Positions 38,234-47,316 of a stretch of DNA of 64,000 bases are shown in pieces. The notes below the pieces were generated by a model that was not told the origin of the DNA, did no database searches, and was given only the letters and a program-made list of their open reading frames with translations. A program made the position numbers and the translations under genes. The stretch lies in NCBI RefSeq assembly GCF_000973725.1, contig NZ_CP009621.1, positions 2,694,001-2,758,000 of the forward strand, written 5' to 3'. Numbering within the stretch: the first letter of the stretch is position 1; the number at the start of each line of letters is the position of its first letter. The DNA comes from Pontibacter korlensis. Lineage in GTDB: Bacteria; Bacteroidota; Bacteroidia; Cytophagales; Hymenobacteraceae.

Positions 38234-39667
38234 ATGAAAGTTTCAAAATCAATAGTATTTACAACTCTATTCGCAGGAGCTGCTTTATCTGGCTGCGAAT
38301 TGGTAGAAGTTACCAACCCGAACGTAACGGATGAGGTATTTTTAGAAACATCTAATAGTGCACAAACCTGGCTGAACGGTCTTCGAAGGCAGCTGGCATC
38401 TACCATGAATCAGGTGGTGGTTAGCACGGAATTGGTTTCAGACAACTACTTTAATAACAGAACACTTAGTAGTAAAGTGTTTGACATTCCTCAGATAGAA
38501 AGCTACGACCTTGATGTGAATAACCTGCAAAAGGAGATTCACCGATTACGGGAGATGGCAGAGTATGGCTTGGATAAGGTTATCCCTGCGGACAAATCTT
38601 CTACGGACGCTGACAAAGCAGAAATGCTCTTTTATAAGGCTTATGCCCACCTGCTGAGTGGTGAACTGTTCGTGGCACTTCCTGGCTCTGCCAGAGGACC
38701 TGTACTTACCCCAGAAGAGCATTTACAAGAGGCTATCAAAGGTCTGGATGAGGCTATCACATTGCATCCAGATCTTGAAATGAAGCAGGGGTATACCCTT
38801 CTTAAAGCAAGGGCATATTACAGGCTGGGAGACAGGGACAATGCCACGAAATTCGCTGGGGAGGTATTGGTTAACAAAAAACTGCTTCTGCAGGTGAACT
38901 ATGATGGCGTTAATGGTATGACAAATAGCATGCAGACATACCTTTTTTCTTCTACCTATAACGAGTTTGCTCCTTTGCCCCGCCTGGACTTCCTGGACCC
39001 TAAGTACTTCCACGAAACTACAGCTACTGCCGATCAGAAACCGGTAGCTATTGTGAAGGCAGAGGAAGCATACTTGATATTAGCAGAAGCAGCAATTGCA
39101 TCCGGAGATCTGGCTGGCGCAAAACAAAGCCTTAAGAACTTATTAACCGAAGTAGTAAGCCAACGCCCTGTAATTACGTTGGATGACAGCAAGGAAACGC
39201 GTAATGGCGGAAACAGAACGGATTATGCTTTAACCGAAGTACTTGTTAAGTTTAATCCATCTGACAAACCCAAAGAAGGTTATGTATTGGACCGTAGTCA
39301 GGGAGCTATCAATGCTTACCCTGTATCTGGCACCAAGGTGACTTCCGAAGAACTTGACGCTATTGGTAATCAGGATGAGGCTTTGTATCTACTGTATCGT
39401 TTGCGTCAAGAGATTTTCTTTGCAGAAGGAAGAAGGATGACGGACTTAGGTATAAAATTCCCGATATCTGAGACGGAGGCATTAAATAACACCCATGTAA
39501 CAGCAAACCATCAAGAAGCGCAGCTTCCATCTTTCATACCTTTAGGCCGTGAAATGGACGACTTTACTTATGATGAGCAGGGTAATGTTGTAACTATGAA
39601 ACATGACATGAATCAAGTGCTGGTACAGCACAAAAGTTCTTCTGAAATATTTCCATTCATAAATTAA
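38234..39667 (+). CDS. SusD/RagB-family lipoprotein (module 4)
   Basis: This 477-residue lipoprotein has the signal FAGAALSGCELVEV (lipidated Cys about 20). The body is helical with TPR-like pieces such as AEMLFYKAYAHLLSGELFVALP, ALKGLDEAI-type helices, KAEEAYLILAEAAIASGDL and LLYRLRQEIFFAEGRRMTDLG, which occupies the position of the usual ERRxEL motif. It is more divergent from classical SusD than those of modules 1, 3 and 5, but its position directly after a SusC makes the role clear. A hairpin lies between it and the phosphodiesterase gene. Confidence 0.87.
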   Translation: MKVSKSIVFTTLFAGAALSGCELVEVTNPNVTDEVFLETSNSAQTWLNGLRRQLASTMNQVVVSTELVSDNYFNNRTLSSKVFDIPQIESYDLDVNNLQKEIHRLREMAEYGLDKVIPADKSSTDADKAEMLFYKAYAHLLSGELFVALPGSARGPVLTPEEHLQEAIKGLDEAITLHPDLEMKQGYTLLKARAYYRLGDRDNATKFAGEVLVNKKLLLQVNYDGVNGMTNSMQTYLFSSTYNEFAPLPRLDFLDPKYFHETTATADQKPVAIVKAEEAYLILAEAAIASGDLAGAKQSLKNLLTEVVSQRPVITLDDSKETRNGGNRTDYALTEVLVKFNPSDKPKEGYVLDRSQGAINAYPVSGTKVTSEELDAIGNQDEALYLLYRLRQEIFFAEGRRMTDLGIKFPISETEALNNTHVTANHQEAQLPSFIPLGREMDDFTYDEQGNVVTMKHDMNQVLVQHKSSSEIFPFIN

Positions 39668-39687
39668 TTATAAACTGAAATCCTGAT

Positions 39688-39734
39688 AAATCTACCGGAT
39701 CACGCAGCCTTTGGCTATAGGCATCGGTAGATTT
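39688..39734 (+). terminator. Hairpin between susD and phosphodiesterase gene
   Basis: The stem AAATCTACCG (39688-39697) pairs with CGGTAGATTT (39725-39734), enclosing a smaller stem (GCCTTTGGCTATAGGC area). It ends 15 bases before the next start codon, so it could also hide or pace translation of the enzyme gene. Confidence 0.6.
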
Positions 39735-39748
39735 CTACATTGATCTCT

Positions 39749-41086
39749 ATGAGAAAGATAATATTGCTATTCATAACCTCCTTATTATGCTTTGGGAGTG
39801 CCATAGCACAGAAGGCAAAGTATGTGGTGCTCATAAGTATAGATGGGCTGAGACCAGACTTCTACATGGATAAATCCTGGCCGGCGCCCAACCTGCAACA
39901 ATTGATGGAAGAGGGAGTACATTCGGAGGGTGTGAGAGGTGTTTTTCCTACCGTGACTTATCCTTCCCATACAACCATAATCACAGGTGCGCTACCAGCA
40001 AAGCATGGTATTTATTATAATACACCATTCGAGCCACAGGGAGCTACAGGGCAGTGGTTCACGGAGGAAAGACTTATACAGACAGAAACGCTGTGGGATA
40101 AAGTGAACAATGCAGGTATGAAGACAGCCTCTGTATCATGGCCTGTGTCTGTAGGTGCCCCCATACATTATAATCTTCCTGAAAACTTTTCGCTGAAGAA
40201 CCCAGGAGATAGAAGAGGCCCTATAAGCGAGGCTGCTACCCCTAAAGGCCTTTTTGAAGAGGTGATGAAAGGAGCAACAGGAGAGTTAGAAGCCAATGAT
40301 CTGAACCTGCGCTATTATAGTATGGACGAGAACTTGGGAAGAATGGCCGCATATCTTATCCGAAACTATAAACCTAATTTTATTAGTGTACACTTGGTGG
40401 GGGTAGATGGTGCCCAGCATGCCGAAGGAAGAGAAGGACGTAGAGTACCACGAGCTGTTGCCAATGCGGACCACGCAGTGGGTGCTATAAGAGAGGCTGT
40501 AGAAAAAGCAGGAATAAAAGACAGCACAGCTTTTATAATTGTTGGAGATCATGGCTTTGTTGACATACATACAAGCCTGTCGCCTAACGTGTGGTTAGCT
40601 CAGCAAGGGCTGATAACGAAGACTGGGGATAATGTAAACTGGAAAGCCATGTTTCATACGGCTACCGGATCAGCTTTCTTGCATCTTAAGGATAAGAATG
40701 ATAGGAAAGCCCTGAAGCAGGTAAGGAAAATGCTTGACAATTTGCCGGAAGAAGATAAAAAGCTGTTTAGAGTAGTTGAAAAGGATGAGCTCCAGAAAGT
40801 TGGGGCAGCACCCGATGCTGTACTAGCACTGGCTGCTGTTAAAGGAGTAGCCTTAAAAAGAGACTTGGAAGGACCTGTGCGGAAAGAGGCGAAGGGTGGA
40901 GCACACGGTTTTTACCCGGACTTTCATGAAATCCAGACCGGGTTCATTGCTGCTGGTGCTGGAGTTGATCAAGGAAAAGCTACTCCTGAGGGGCTAGAAG
41001 GTATAGCGCCGTTTGTAGCTGAGTTGCTGGGAATCGACTTTAAGCTATCCACAGGCACTGCTCAAGCAGAAAAGGAGGGTAGATAA
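39749..41086 (+). CDS. NPP-type (type I) phosphodiesterase, exported
   Basis: This is a 445-residue protein from ATG 39749. The signal peptide ends FGSAIAQK. The alkaline-phosphatase-superfamily fold starts with VVLISIDGLRPDFY (metal-binding Asp), followed by FPTVTYPSHTTIITGALP, where the threonine before Tyr (about residue 70) is the expected nucleophile, then KHGIYYN, GVDGAQHAEG and IIVGDHGFVDIH with further metal ligands, and a late GGAHGFYP histidine. Family enzymes split nucleotide pyrophosphates, phosphodiesters or lysophospholipid head groups. The extra leader codons come from a TTG start nine bases upstream and are not needed. It is the enzyme of module 4. Confidence 0.9.
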   Translation: MRKIILLFITSLLCFGSAIAQKAKYVVLISIDGLRPDFYMDKSWPAPNLQQLMEEGVHSEGVRGVFPTVTYPSHTTIITGALPAKHGIYYNTPFEPQGATGQWFTEERLIQTETLWDKVNNAGMKTASVSWPVSVGAPIHYNLPENFSLKNPGDRRGPISEAATPKGLFEEVMKGATGELEANDLNLRYYSMDENLGRMAAYLIRNYKPNFISVHLVGVDGAQHAEGREGRRVPRAVANADHAVGAIREAVEKAGIKDSTAFIIVGDHGFVDIHTSLSPNVWLAQQGLITKTGDNVNWKAMFHTATGSAFLHLKDKNDRKALKQVRKMLDNLPEEDKKLFRVVEKDELQKVGAAPDAVLALAAVKGVALKRDLEGPVRKEAKGGAHGFYPDFHEIQTGFIAAGAGVDQGKATPEGLEGIAPFVAELLGIDFKLSTGTAQAEKEGR

Positions 41087-41160
41087 ATCTTAGATATAGT
41101 GCGGGCGTCTTTAGTTTTTATCAAGATGCTTTCATATTAGAATGAGATACCAGATTAATA

Positions 41161-41200
41161 AACGCCTCCCCTGTAGGAAGCTCTGCAGGGGAGACGTTTT
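41161..41200 (+). terminator. Terminator of module 4
   Basis: AACGCCTCCCCTG (41161-41173) pairs with CAGGGGAGACGTTT (41186-41199) with one mismatch, followed by a T. It lies 75 bases after the phosphodiesterase stop. Confidence 0.8.
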
Positions 41201-41730
41201 GCTTATGAGGGTTATAGCTCCCAATGTAGATGTCATTATTAGCTAAATTCATGCATTTTGATTTCTCAGCTCTACCTTCCGCTTAGTATTAATATTGAGT
41301 AAAGGGTAATTTAAACTGTAATAGTGGCCATATTTCTTTTCAAACAGAACCGGATGCCTTGGTAGTTGTCGAAGTAGCCTTGATAATACCGCATCGGTTC
41401 AGATATCGTGTCAGTCAAAAACACGTACGGTTACAGCGTTGTGCTAGGCACAACTTTAACCAAAAGGCTATACTACACGAAGTACTCAGGCTCTTCTTTG
41501 GATAGAAAGAAGCAAGTAAAATCTAAACCTAAAAAGAAAGAACCTGCTGAGGTAAGACGTTTCCCGTGAAGCCCTGATCTGGCTCAAAGAGATGTCAAGA
41601 GAGAGGAGAAAATTAGATTGATAGAAATGTATGAGGAAATGAAAGATGATAATAATGGTGAGCCTCACGCTAAGGAAAACAGTGAAACTAAATAAAGAAG
41701 AGGGATAGGAAGGAATAATACGTCCCCTGA

Positions 41731-41777
41731 AAACAAAGAAACCCTGTAAATATTTGATTTACAGGGTTTCTTTGTTT
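41731..41777 (+). terminator. Hairpin preceding repeat copy D
   Basis: The 20-base perfect stem AAACAAAGAAACCCTGTAAA (41731-41750) pairs with TTTACAGGGTTTCTTTGTTT (41758-41777) around a 7-base loop, 7 bases before the repeat core. Its stem sequence is unrelated to those of copies A, C and E apart from the A-rich outer end. Confidence 0.85.
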
Positions 41778-41784
41778 ACTAAGT

Positions 41785-41927
41785 GTGCCTTGGGCCGGAC
41801 TTCTGTGGGTTCTTAACGGCTGCTAGTGGCTAAAAATATATGTTTGCAGTGTGTATGGCGGCATGTTTATAAAGCTTCATCAGTGTAAACAGCTTTTATA
41901 TGGACTTTTGCCATCAATTTTGCCACC
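41785..41927 (+). repeat. Interspersed repeat copy D (143-bp core)
   Basis: The core begins GTGCCTTGGGCCGGACTTCT and ends with CCATCAATTTTGCCACC. It is 143 bases and aligns without gaps to copies A, B and E. The next 80 bases, with an inverted pair GCGGTA...ACCGCC and TTGTCAAG between, are shared with copy E, making D and E a second subfamily. Confidence 0.85.
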
Positions 41928-42222
41928 TAGCATTTTTTTATAGAGTCCAAAGGAGCAGCTACAGCGGTACTTTATTGTCAAGGCAACACCGCCTTATTGG
42001 ACATGAACATAACCTTTTTTTATAGTAAGTAGAGGTTTTTTAAGGTTGCCTATGCTAGAAGAATTTTAGGTGTCAATGTTCCGAACCATGAGGAGGCCTG
42101 GTTTTACGATCTGATTCATCAAGCATCTTCAGCATTATGCTATATTGTTAATAGCCTGTTAACAGAGGCTTAATCTCTATTCTTTTTCTTTGTAGCTAAA
42201 GAATATTGATAAAACCTATGTT

Positions 42223-42828
42223 ATGATGTTTGACGAGTACACAGATGAAATGCTGCTTGGCTTCGTACAAGAATCGGATGAAGATGCTTTTACCGAATTG
42301 TACCGGCGCTATTGGAGGCAGCTTTATATAAGTGCTCTGAAACGCATAAGCAATGAGGATGATGCAAAAGATATTATCCAAGAGTTATTCATAAAACTTT
42401 GGAACAGACGAACTACCCTGCCCGATGAAGTAAAAGTAGCGGAGTACCTGTACACAGCCCTGCGATATCGTATAATTAACTTTATCCAGGCTGATGAGGT
42501 CAGGCTAAAATATGCTAATGCGCAGTTAACAGAGCAGGATAACTTCGCAGCCTCAGTGGCAGAATCAAGTCTCGCGCTTCAGGAGATCGAAAGTATTATT
42601 GAAAAGGCAGTAGAAGCCATGCCTGAACGTATGCAAGAAGTCTTCATCCTCAGCTATAGAAAAGGCTTTACCCCCAAAGAAATTGCCGTACAGCTTTCGC
42701 TGTCTGTGCAGACTGTCAAAAACTATCTTTCCAGCGCAAGAGCTTTACTAAAATGCAGGATAACTGAACAAAAACCACAGTTATACGCACAAGTACTGCT
42801 GATGTTTGCACCCCTCACTATCTCTTAA
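42223..42828 (+). CDS. ECF-type RNA polymerase sigma factor (module 5)
   Basis: This is a 201-residue sigma factor with region 2 at about 20-85 (DAFTELYRRYWRQLYISAL, DIIQELFIKLWNRR) and region 4 at about 130-185 (PERMQEVFILSYRKGFTPKE, then a helix-turn-helix ending SVQTVKNYLSSA). The start may be the ATG at 42223 or the next at 42226. It is the second FecI-like sigma of the window and stands 72 bases before a fecR gene and an STN-bearing SusC. It presumably activates module 5 in response to that receptor. It is clearly not a copy of the first sigma factor. Confidence 0.92.
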   Translation: MMFDEYTDEMLLGFVQESDEDAFTELYRRYWRQLYISALKRISNEDDAKDIIQELFIKLWNRRTTLPDEVKVAEYLYTALRYRIINFIQADEVRLKYANAQLTEQDNFAASVAESSLALQEIESIIEKAVEAMPERMQEVFILSYRKGFTPKEIAVQLSLSVQTVKNYLSSARALLKCRITEQKPQLYAQVLLMFAPLTIS

Positions 42829-42900
42829 CATAAAGTTAACTCAAATCTTAGGTACGTTGGGGCAGCTTAGCTGATATATAGGTAAATGCACCTATAAACA

Positions 42901-43842
42901 GTGAGCCTGAAAAAACAGCAAGAGTTACTAAGGAAGTACCTGAAAGGAACAGCTACACCTGAAGAAAAAGTATGGGTAGAGAAGTGGTACGACTCCTTTG
43001 ACAATATAGATCCCTTTCATGGAAAGAAAAGCATTTCCTTGGAGGAAGGGGAGCTAATGCAATCTGCTATTCTTAAAAGGATCAAAAGAGGTAAGGTTAT
43101 ACAACTTTGGAAAGCTGTAGGAAGTGTTGCTGCAGTACTTATGATGGTACTGTTTGGGGCATGGGCTTTTTATCAGCAGCAAAAGAAGGTATCTAACCTG
43201 TACAGCTATGTGAAGTCCGAGAAAGGGCAGCACCTTAAGGTACTCTTACCAGATAGCTCAATCCTTTTGCTTAACGAGCTAACAACCATAAAATACGCTC
43301 AAAACAGTTTTGGAAAGACAACCAGGGAAATTTGGCTGGAGAAGGGAGAGGCTTATTTTGATGTTAAACATAGCGTACACCTTCCTTTTGTAGTGCATAC
43401 TAGTCCTCTGAAAACGAAGGTGCTGGGCACAGCATTCAACATCAAAAAGTCGGACAAGCACGGTGATGTACAGGTAAGTGTAATCCGTGGCAAGGTACAG
43501 GTAAGTACCTCGAGTAGTCCTATAGCCTTGCTTACTAAAGGGAAACAGGTAAACTATGATACGCTTACTAAACGGCCTGCTTTAAGTGACATCAACCCCG
43601 ATTACGCTACAGCCTGGAAGAGAAGCAGGGTTGACTTGGATGGAGCCTCATTCAATGAGTTGAGCGAAGTCTTTTACAGTTTCTATAACACAAGGCTCAC
43701 AACAAGGGAAGCGAAAGTCAAGAACAACAGTTATACTCTAACGCTTGATAAAAAGGTATCAGGAGAGACTGTTTTGCAAATTATTGCCGCAACTCATCAA
43801 TTAAAGTACAAAATAGAAAATGAAGACATAGTCCTATACTAG
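42901..43842 (+). CDS. FecR-type anti-sigma factor (module 5)
   Basis: This 313-residue protein starts at a GTG (MSLKKQQELLRKYLKG). The cytosolic part is about 70 residues and is rich in Trp and Lys. One membrane segment lies at about 70-91 (LWKAVGSVAAVLMMVLFGAW). The periplasmic FecR domain at about 105-205 contains LPDSSILLLNELTTIKY and KVLGTAFNIKKS, and a short DUF4974-like C-terminus follows. It should hold the sigma factor inactive until the SusC STN domain signals. A small hairpin separates it from the SusC gene. Confidence 0.92.
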   Translation: MSLKKQQELLRKYLKGTATPEEKVWVEKWYDSFDNIDPFHGKKSISLEEGELMQSAILKRIKRGKVIQLWKAVGSVAAVLMMVLFGAWAFYQQQKKVSNLYSYVKSEKGQHLKVLLPDSSILLLNELTTIKYAQNSFGKTTREIWLEKGEAYFDVKHSVHLPFVVHTSPLKTKVLGTAFNIKKSDKHGDVQVSVIRGKVQVSTSSSPIALLTKGKQVNYDTLTKRPALSDINPDYATAWKRSRVDLDGASFNELSEVFYSFYNTRLTTREAKVKNNSYTLTLDKKVSGETVLQIIAATHQLKYKIENEDIVLY

Positions 43843-43850
43843 ATAAAAAA

Positions 43851-43881
43851 CAACCGCTATTACTGGTCCTAACAGCGGTTG
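43851..43881 (+). terminator. Hairpin between fecR and susC (module 5)
   Basis: CAACCGCT (43851-43858) pairs with AGCGGTTG (43874-43881) 8 bases after the fecR stop. The loop is long and the T tract short, so it is more likely a partial terminator separating low regulator expression from high receptor expression. Confidence 0.6.
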
Positions 43882-43955
43882 TAGAGTCATACTATTGCCG
43901 AGGGTGTTAGTATGAAAATGCGATGATAAGTTTTTACCATTCCATTAGCAAAGAT

Positions 43956-46900
43956 ATGAAAAAAAGATTACTCATGAATGCCAAGTTACCCTTAAAGGTG
44001 CTTACTACCATACTTATTATTATTGCATTGTTCTGTCCTGAGGGGTATGCAATTGAAAATCCATCAGGACAGAACATGAATCGGAATATTAGTATTTCAT
44101 TTCAGGAAGAAACAATTGCATCGGCGATTCGGAAAATAAAAAAGCAAACAGGTATCCCATTCGCCTATGATCCTGAAGCTCTTCAAGTAGAAAAGTTGCT
44201 TACGCCCACTTTAAATTTCGAAAACACCTCTCTGCGTCAAATCCTTGATAAGCTTTTAACTCCAGTTAGCATCGGCTACAGGGAAGTTAATAACACCATT
44301 GTTTTGCATAAGATAAAAGAGTCGAGGGTACAAGAGGAAAGGACTGTTACTGGAAAAGTAACAGATGAAAACGGTGAGGGACTGCCGGGTGTTACCGTTG
44401 TGCTAAAGGGAACTAGCAAAGGAGTCTCGACAGATGTTACAGGGCATTTTTCTCTTTTAGTACCTGACGGAAAGGATACCTTGGTGATATCTTTTGTAGG
44501 TTACCAAAGCAAGGAGGTTTTGATTGGTGCTGGTCAAACCATAAACATAAAACTTGTGCCAGATAGCAAAGCTTTGGAAGAAGTAGTTGTGGTAGGGTAT
44601 GGTACGCAAAAGAAGGTAAACATCACAGGTTCAGTAGCAACAGTAGATGCTGAGTTTTTAGAGAACAGGCCTGTTACTAACGCTTCTCAGGCATTACAAG
44701 GTGTATCCGGGGTTTATGTAAACCAGTCAGGCGGGCAGCCAGGTGCTGATGGGGCTTCTATTCAGGTTAGAGGTGTTGGGAGTCTCAATGGCAGCGGCGC
44801 CTTAGTGCTGGTAGATGGTGTTGAGTATAGTCTAAAGGATGTAAACCCTAATGACATTGAAAGCATATCTGTTTTGAAAGATGCTGCTTCTGCTGCTATT
44901 TATGGAAATCGCGCAGCAAACGGGGTTATCTTGATCACAACAAAAAAAGGTCAGAAAGGACGTACACAAGTTGAATACAACAATTACTTTGGCTGGCAAC
45001 ATACAAGCTACCTACCGGATGTTGTATGGAATTCTGTTGATTATTTAGAAGGCAAAAATAGGGCATTGGCAAACGAAGGGAAAAAAGCAGAATACACTGA
45101 CGAAGTAATTGCTGGCTTTCGTGACAGCTCTCAAACGAATCCTGATGTGTACCCCAATACAAATTGGTTTGATGTCATGTTTCGTCCTGCCCCTATACAG
45201 GAGCATAATCTAAGGATCTCAGGCGGAAGCGATCAGATTTCATTCTCAAGCTCACTTGGCTACCTGAACCAGGAGGGCGTGTTAATAGGTACATCTGCCA
45301 AAAAATATAGTTTATCGACAAATATACAAGCGAGTATAACAGAAAAGCTTAAGGTAAATGTGAATTTATCAAGTAACTATTGGCGCAGAAACGAGCCTCC
45401 CCAAGGAGTTAATAGAATGATAAATTACACTTACCGTACACTGCCAATACAAGCAGCTAGATTAGAGAATGGGGCTTACGGGGACATGTGGGTCAGGGTA
45501 CCGGGGCACAATGTGTTTAGAAACCCATTAGCAATGGCAACAGAAGGTTATCAACATGTTAATTCTGAACGCTACCTTGCCAATATATCCGCTGAATACA
45601 AGTTACCTTTTGACATAGTTTATAAAATAAACGGTGCCATAAATAAATATAATCAGGATAATCAAATATTTGTGCCACAGGTAACTATAGAGAATCCTAA
45701 AACAAATACAACAGGTATCCTGGATTATGATCGCTTGCCGAGAAGTGTTAGGAATGCAGCGAATAATAATCTGAACACCACTCTCTTTAACACTCTGAAC
45801 TGGAAAAAGAGTCTTAAAGGCCATAACATTGCGGCTTTGCTAGGGTATAGCAGGGAAACATTCTATACTTCTAACTTTAGTGCATATATAGAAGGCTTTT
45901 TAGGAAATGAACTTACTGAGATCAATGCCGGAACAATAAACAAAGAGGTTAGCGGAACGTCAAACAGAAACACACTTGCTTCTTACTTTGGCCGGCTAAA
46001 CTATGATTTCAAGGATAAGTATTTGTTGGAAGCTAACTTTCGCTACGACGGCTCTTCAAGATTTGCACAAGACAACAGGTGGGGTTTGTTCCCTTCCTTT
46101 TCTGTAGGGTGGCGTCTGGACCAGGAATCTTTTCTTCAGGATGTATCTCAAATATCAGGCTTAAAGCTTAGAGCTTCCTGGGGGCAGTTAGGGTCGCAGA
46201 ATATTCCAGATTACCGTTATGTTAATCTTGTTGATATAGGTGAAAACTACTCTTTTAATAATACAGTTGTGCCTGGTGCTGCTGTTAACACCCTAAGCGA
46301 CCCGAATCTATCCTGGGAAGAAACAACTATAACAAATCTGGGACTAGATGCAGGCTTCTTTAATAACAGGGTTAATGTAACAGTTGATGCATTCAACAAA
46401 AAAACATCTGGGATCCTGCGTCCTGTAAGTGTACCAGCACAGGTTGGCAACTTAATTGGGCCTGTTAAAAACATCGGAAATGTTGTTAATAGAGGCTTTG
46501 AAATTGGATTGAACTATAGGAACAGTATCGGGGAGTTTAATTATGACTTCGGTACCAGCGTAAGTTATGTACAAAATGAAGTAACAAAACTCAATGGAGA
46601 AACAATAATAAGCGGTAGGAATATCACGAAGGAGGGATACGCTATTGATTCCTGGTACCTTTTGGATGCGGTTGGAATATTTCAAACCGGAGAAGAGATA
46701 GAGCAGCATGCCTATCAAGGGCCAAAGACACAGCCTGGAGATATAAAATATCGTGATGTAGACGGGAACAACGTTATTGATAACAATGACAGAATTATTA
46801 TAGGTAGTACTATTCCTAAATACACTTATAACTTTAATGTAAGGGGTGAGTTCAAAGGAATCGAGCTTAGTATGTTTTTCCAGGGGGTAAAAGATATTGA

Positions 46901-47297
46901 TTCTTACCCTACCGGAAACTTTGCTGAACCCTACAATAACGGCGCCGGGGTAACCAAAGAATGGCTTACTGACTCCTGGTCACCAGATAATCCAGGGGCA
47001 CCCTTGCCTCGGCTAACAACTAGAACAGGCTATTCTCAAAACTTTCAGAACTCAACTTTCTGGTTGGAGGATGCCTCTTATCTACGATTGAAAAACATTC
47101 AGTTAGGATATACACTCCCCCAATCTTTAACTGAAAGGTGGAATATCAGTAGAGTACACATTTTTGTGAACGGACAGAACCTGCTTACTTTTTCCAAATT
47201 CAAAACAGTGGATCCTGAAAGGAGCATTACGAGATCGAATATTTATGACTACCCGACCACCAAAATATTTACAACAGGGCTAAATGTTAAGTTCTAA
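43956..47297 (+). CDS. SusC/RagA-family TonB-dependent receptor with STN domain (module 5)
   Basis: This is a 1113-residue receptor from ATG 43956 (MKKRLLMNAK, then a hydrophobic signal ending GYAIEN); an earlier ATG at 43923 would add a non-signal extension. The STN domain spans about 46-118. The carboxypeptidase-regulatory-like domain spans about 129-202 (VTGKVTDENGEGLPGVTVVL). The plug spans about 208-332 (EVVVVGYGTQKKVNITGSVA, then YGNRAANGVILITTKKG), and the barrel ends LNVKF. Like module 1, the STN domain co-occurs with sigma and FecR genes upstream. The SusD gene starts 19 bases after the stop. Confidence 0.94.
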   Translation: MKKRLLMNAKLPLKVLTTILIIIALFCPEGYAIENPSGQNMNRNISISFQEETIASAIRKIKKQTGIPFAYDPEALQVEKLLTPTLNFENTSLRQILDKLLTPVSIGYREVNNTIVLHKIKESRVQEERTVTGKVTDENGEGLPGVTVVLKGTSKGVSTDVTGHFSLLVPDGKDTLVISFVGYQSKEVLIGAGQTINIKLVPDSKALEEVVVVGYGTQKKVNITGSVATVDAEFLENRPVTNASQALQGVSGVYVNQSGGQPGADGASIQVRGVGSLNGSGALVLVDGVEYSLKDVNPNDIESISVLKDAASAAIYGNRAANGVILITTKKGQKGRTQVEYNNYFGWQHTSYLPDVVWNSVDYLEGKNRALANEGKKAEYTDEVIAGFRDSSQTNPDVYPNTNWFDVMFRPAPIQEHNLRISGGSDQISFSSSLGYLNQEGVLIGTSAKKYSLSTNIQASITEKLKVNVNLSSNYWRRNEPPQGVNRMINYTYRTLPIQAARLENGAYGDMWVRVPGHNVFRNPLAMATEGYQHVNSERYLANISAEYKLPFDIVYKINGAINKYNQDNQIFVPQVTIENPKTNTTGILDYDRLPRSVRNAANNNLNTTLFNTLNWKKSLKGHNIAALLGYSRETFYTSNFSAYIEGFLGNELTEINAGTINKEVSGTSNRNTLASYFGRLNYDFKDKYLLEANFRYDGSSRFAQDNRWGLFPSFSVGWRLDQESFLQDVSQISGLKLRASWGQLGSQNIPDYRYVNLVDIGENYSFNNTVVPGAAVNTLSDPNLSWEETTITNLGLDAGFFNNRVNVTVDAFNKKTSGILRPVSVPAQVGNLIGPVKNIGNVVNRGFEIGLNYRNSIGEFNYDFGTSVSYVQNEVTKLNGETIISGRNITKEGYAIDSWYLLDAVGIFQTGEEIEQHAYQGPKTQPGDIKYRDVDGNNVIDNNDRIIIGSTIPKYTYNFNVRGEFKGIELSMFFQGVKDIDSYPTGNFAEPYNNGAGVTKEWLTDSWSPDNPGAPLPRLTTRTGYSQNFQNSTFWLEDASYLRLKNIQLGYTLPQSLTERWNISRVHIFVNGQNLLTFSKFKTVDPERSITRSNIYDYPTTKIFTTGLNVKF

Positions 47298-47316
47298 TTT
47301 TTTAGGAAAACGGTAT

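Larger units (their letters stand above)
41087..42222. other. Intergenic region with terminator, gene relic and repeat copy D
   Basis: After the terminator at 41161-41200, the plus strand at about 41385-41575 reads as protein-like sequence (such as NTYGYSVVLGTTLTKRL and SGSSLDRKKQVKSKPKKK) without a start. A second piece in another frame runs to 41694 (such as RDVKREEKIRLIEMYEEMK). This looks like a frameshifted, 5'-lost small gene that I cannot name. The hairpin and repeat copy D follow at 41731-41927. The promoter of module 5 should lie in 42100-42220. Confidence 0.4.
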
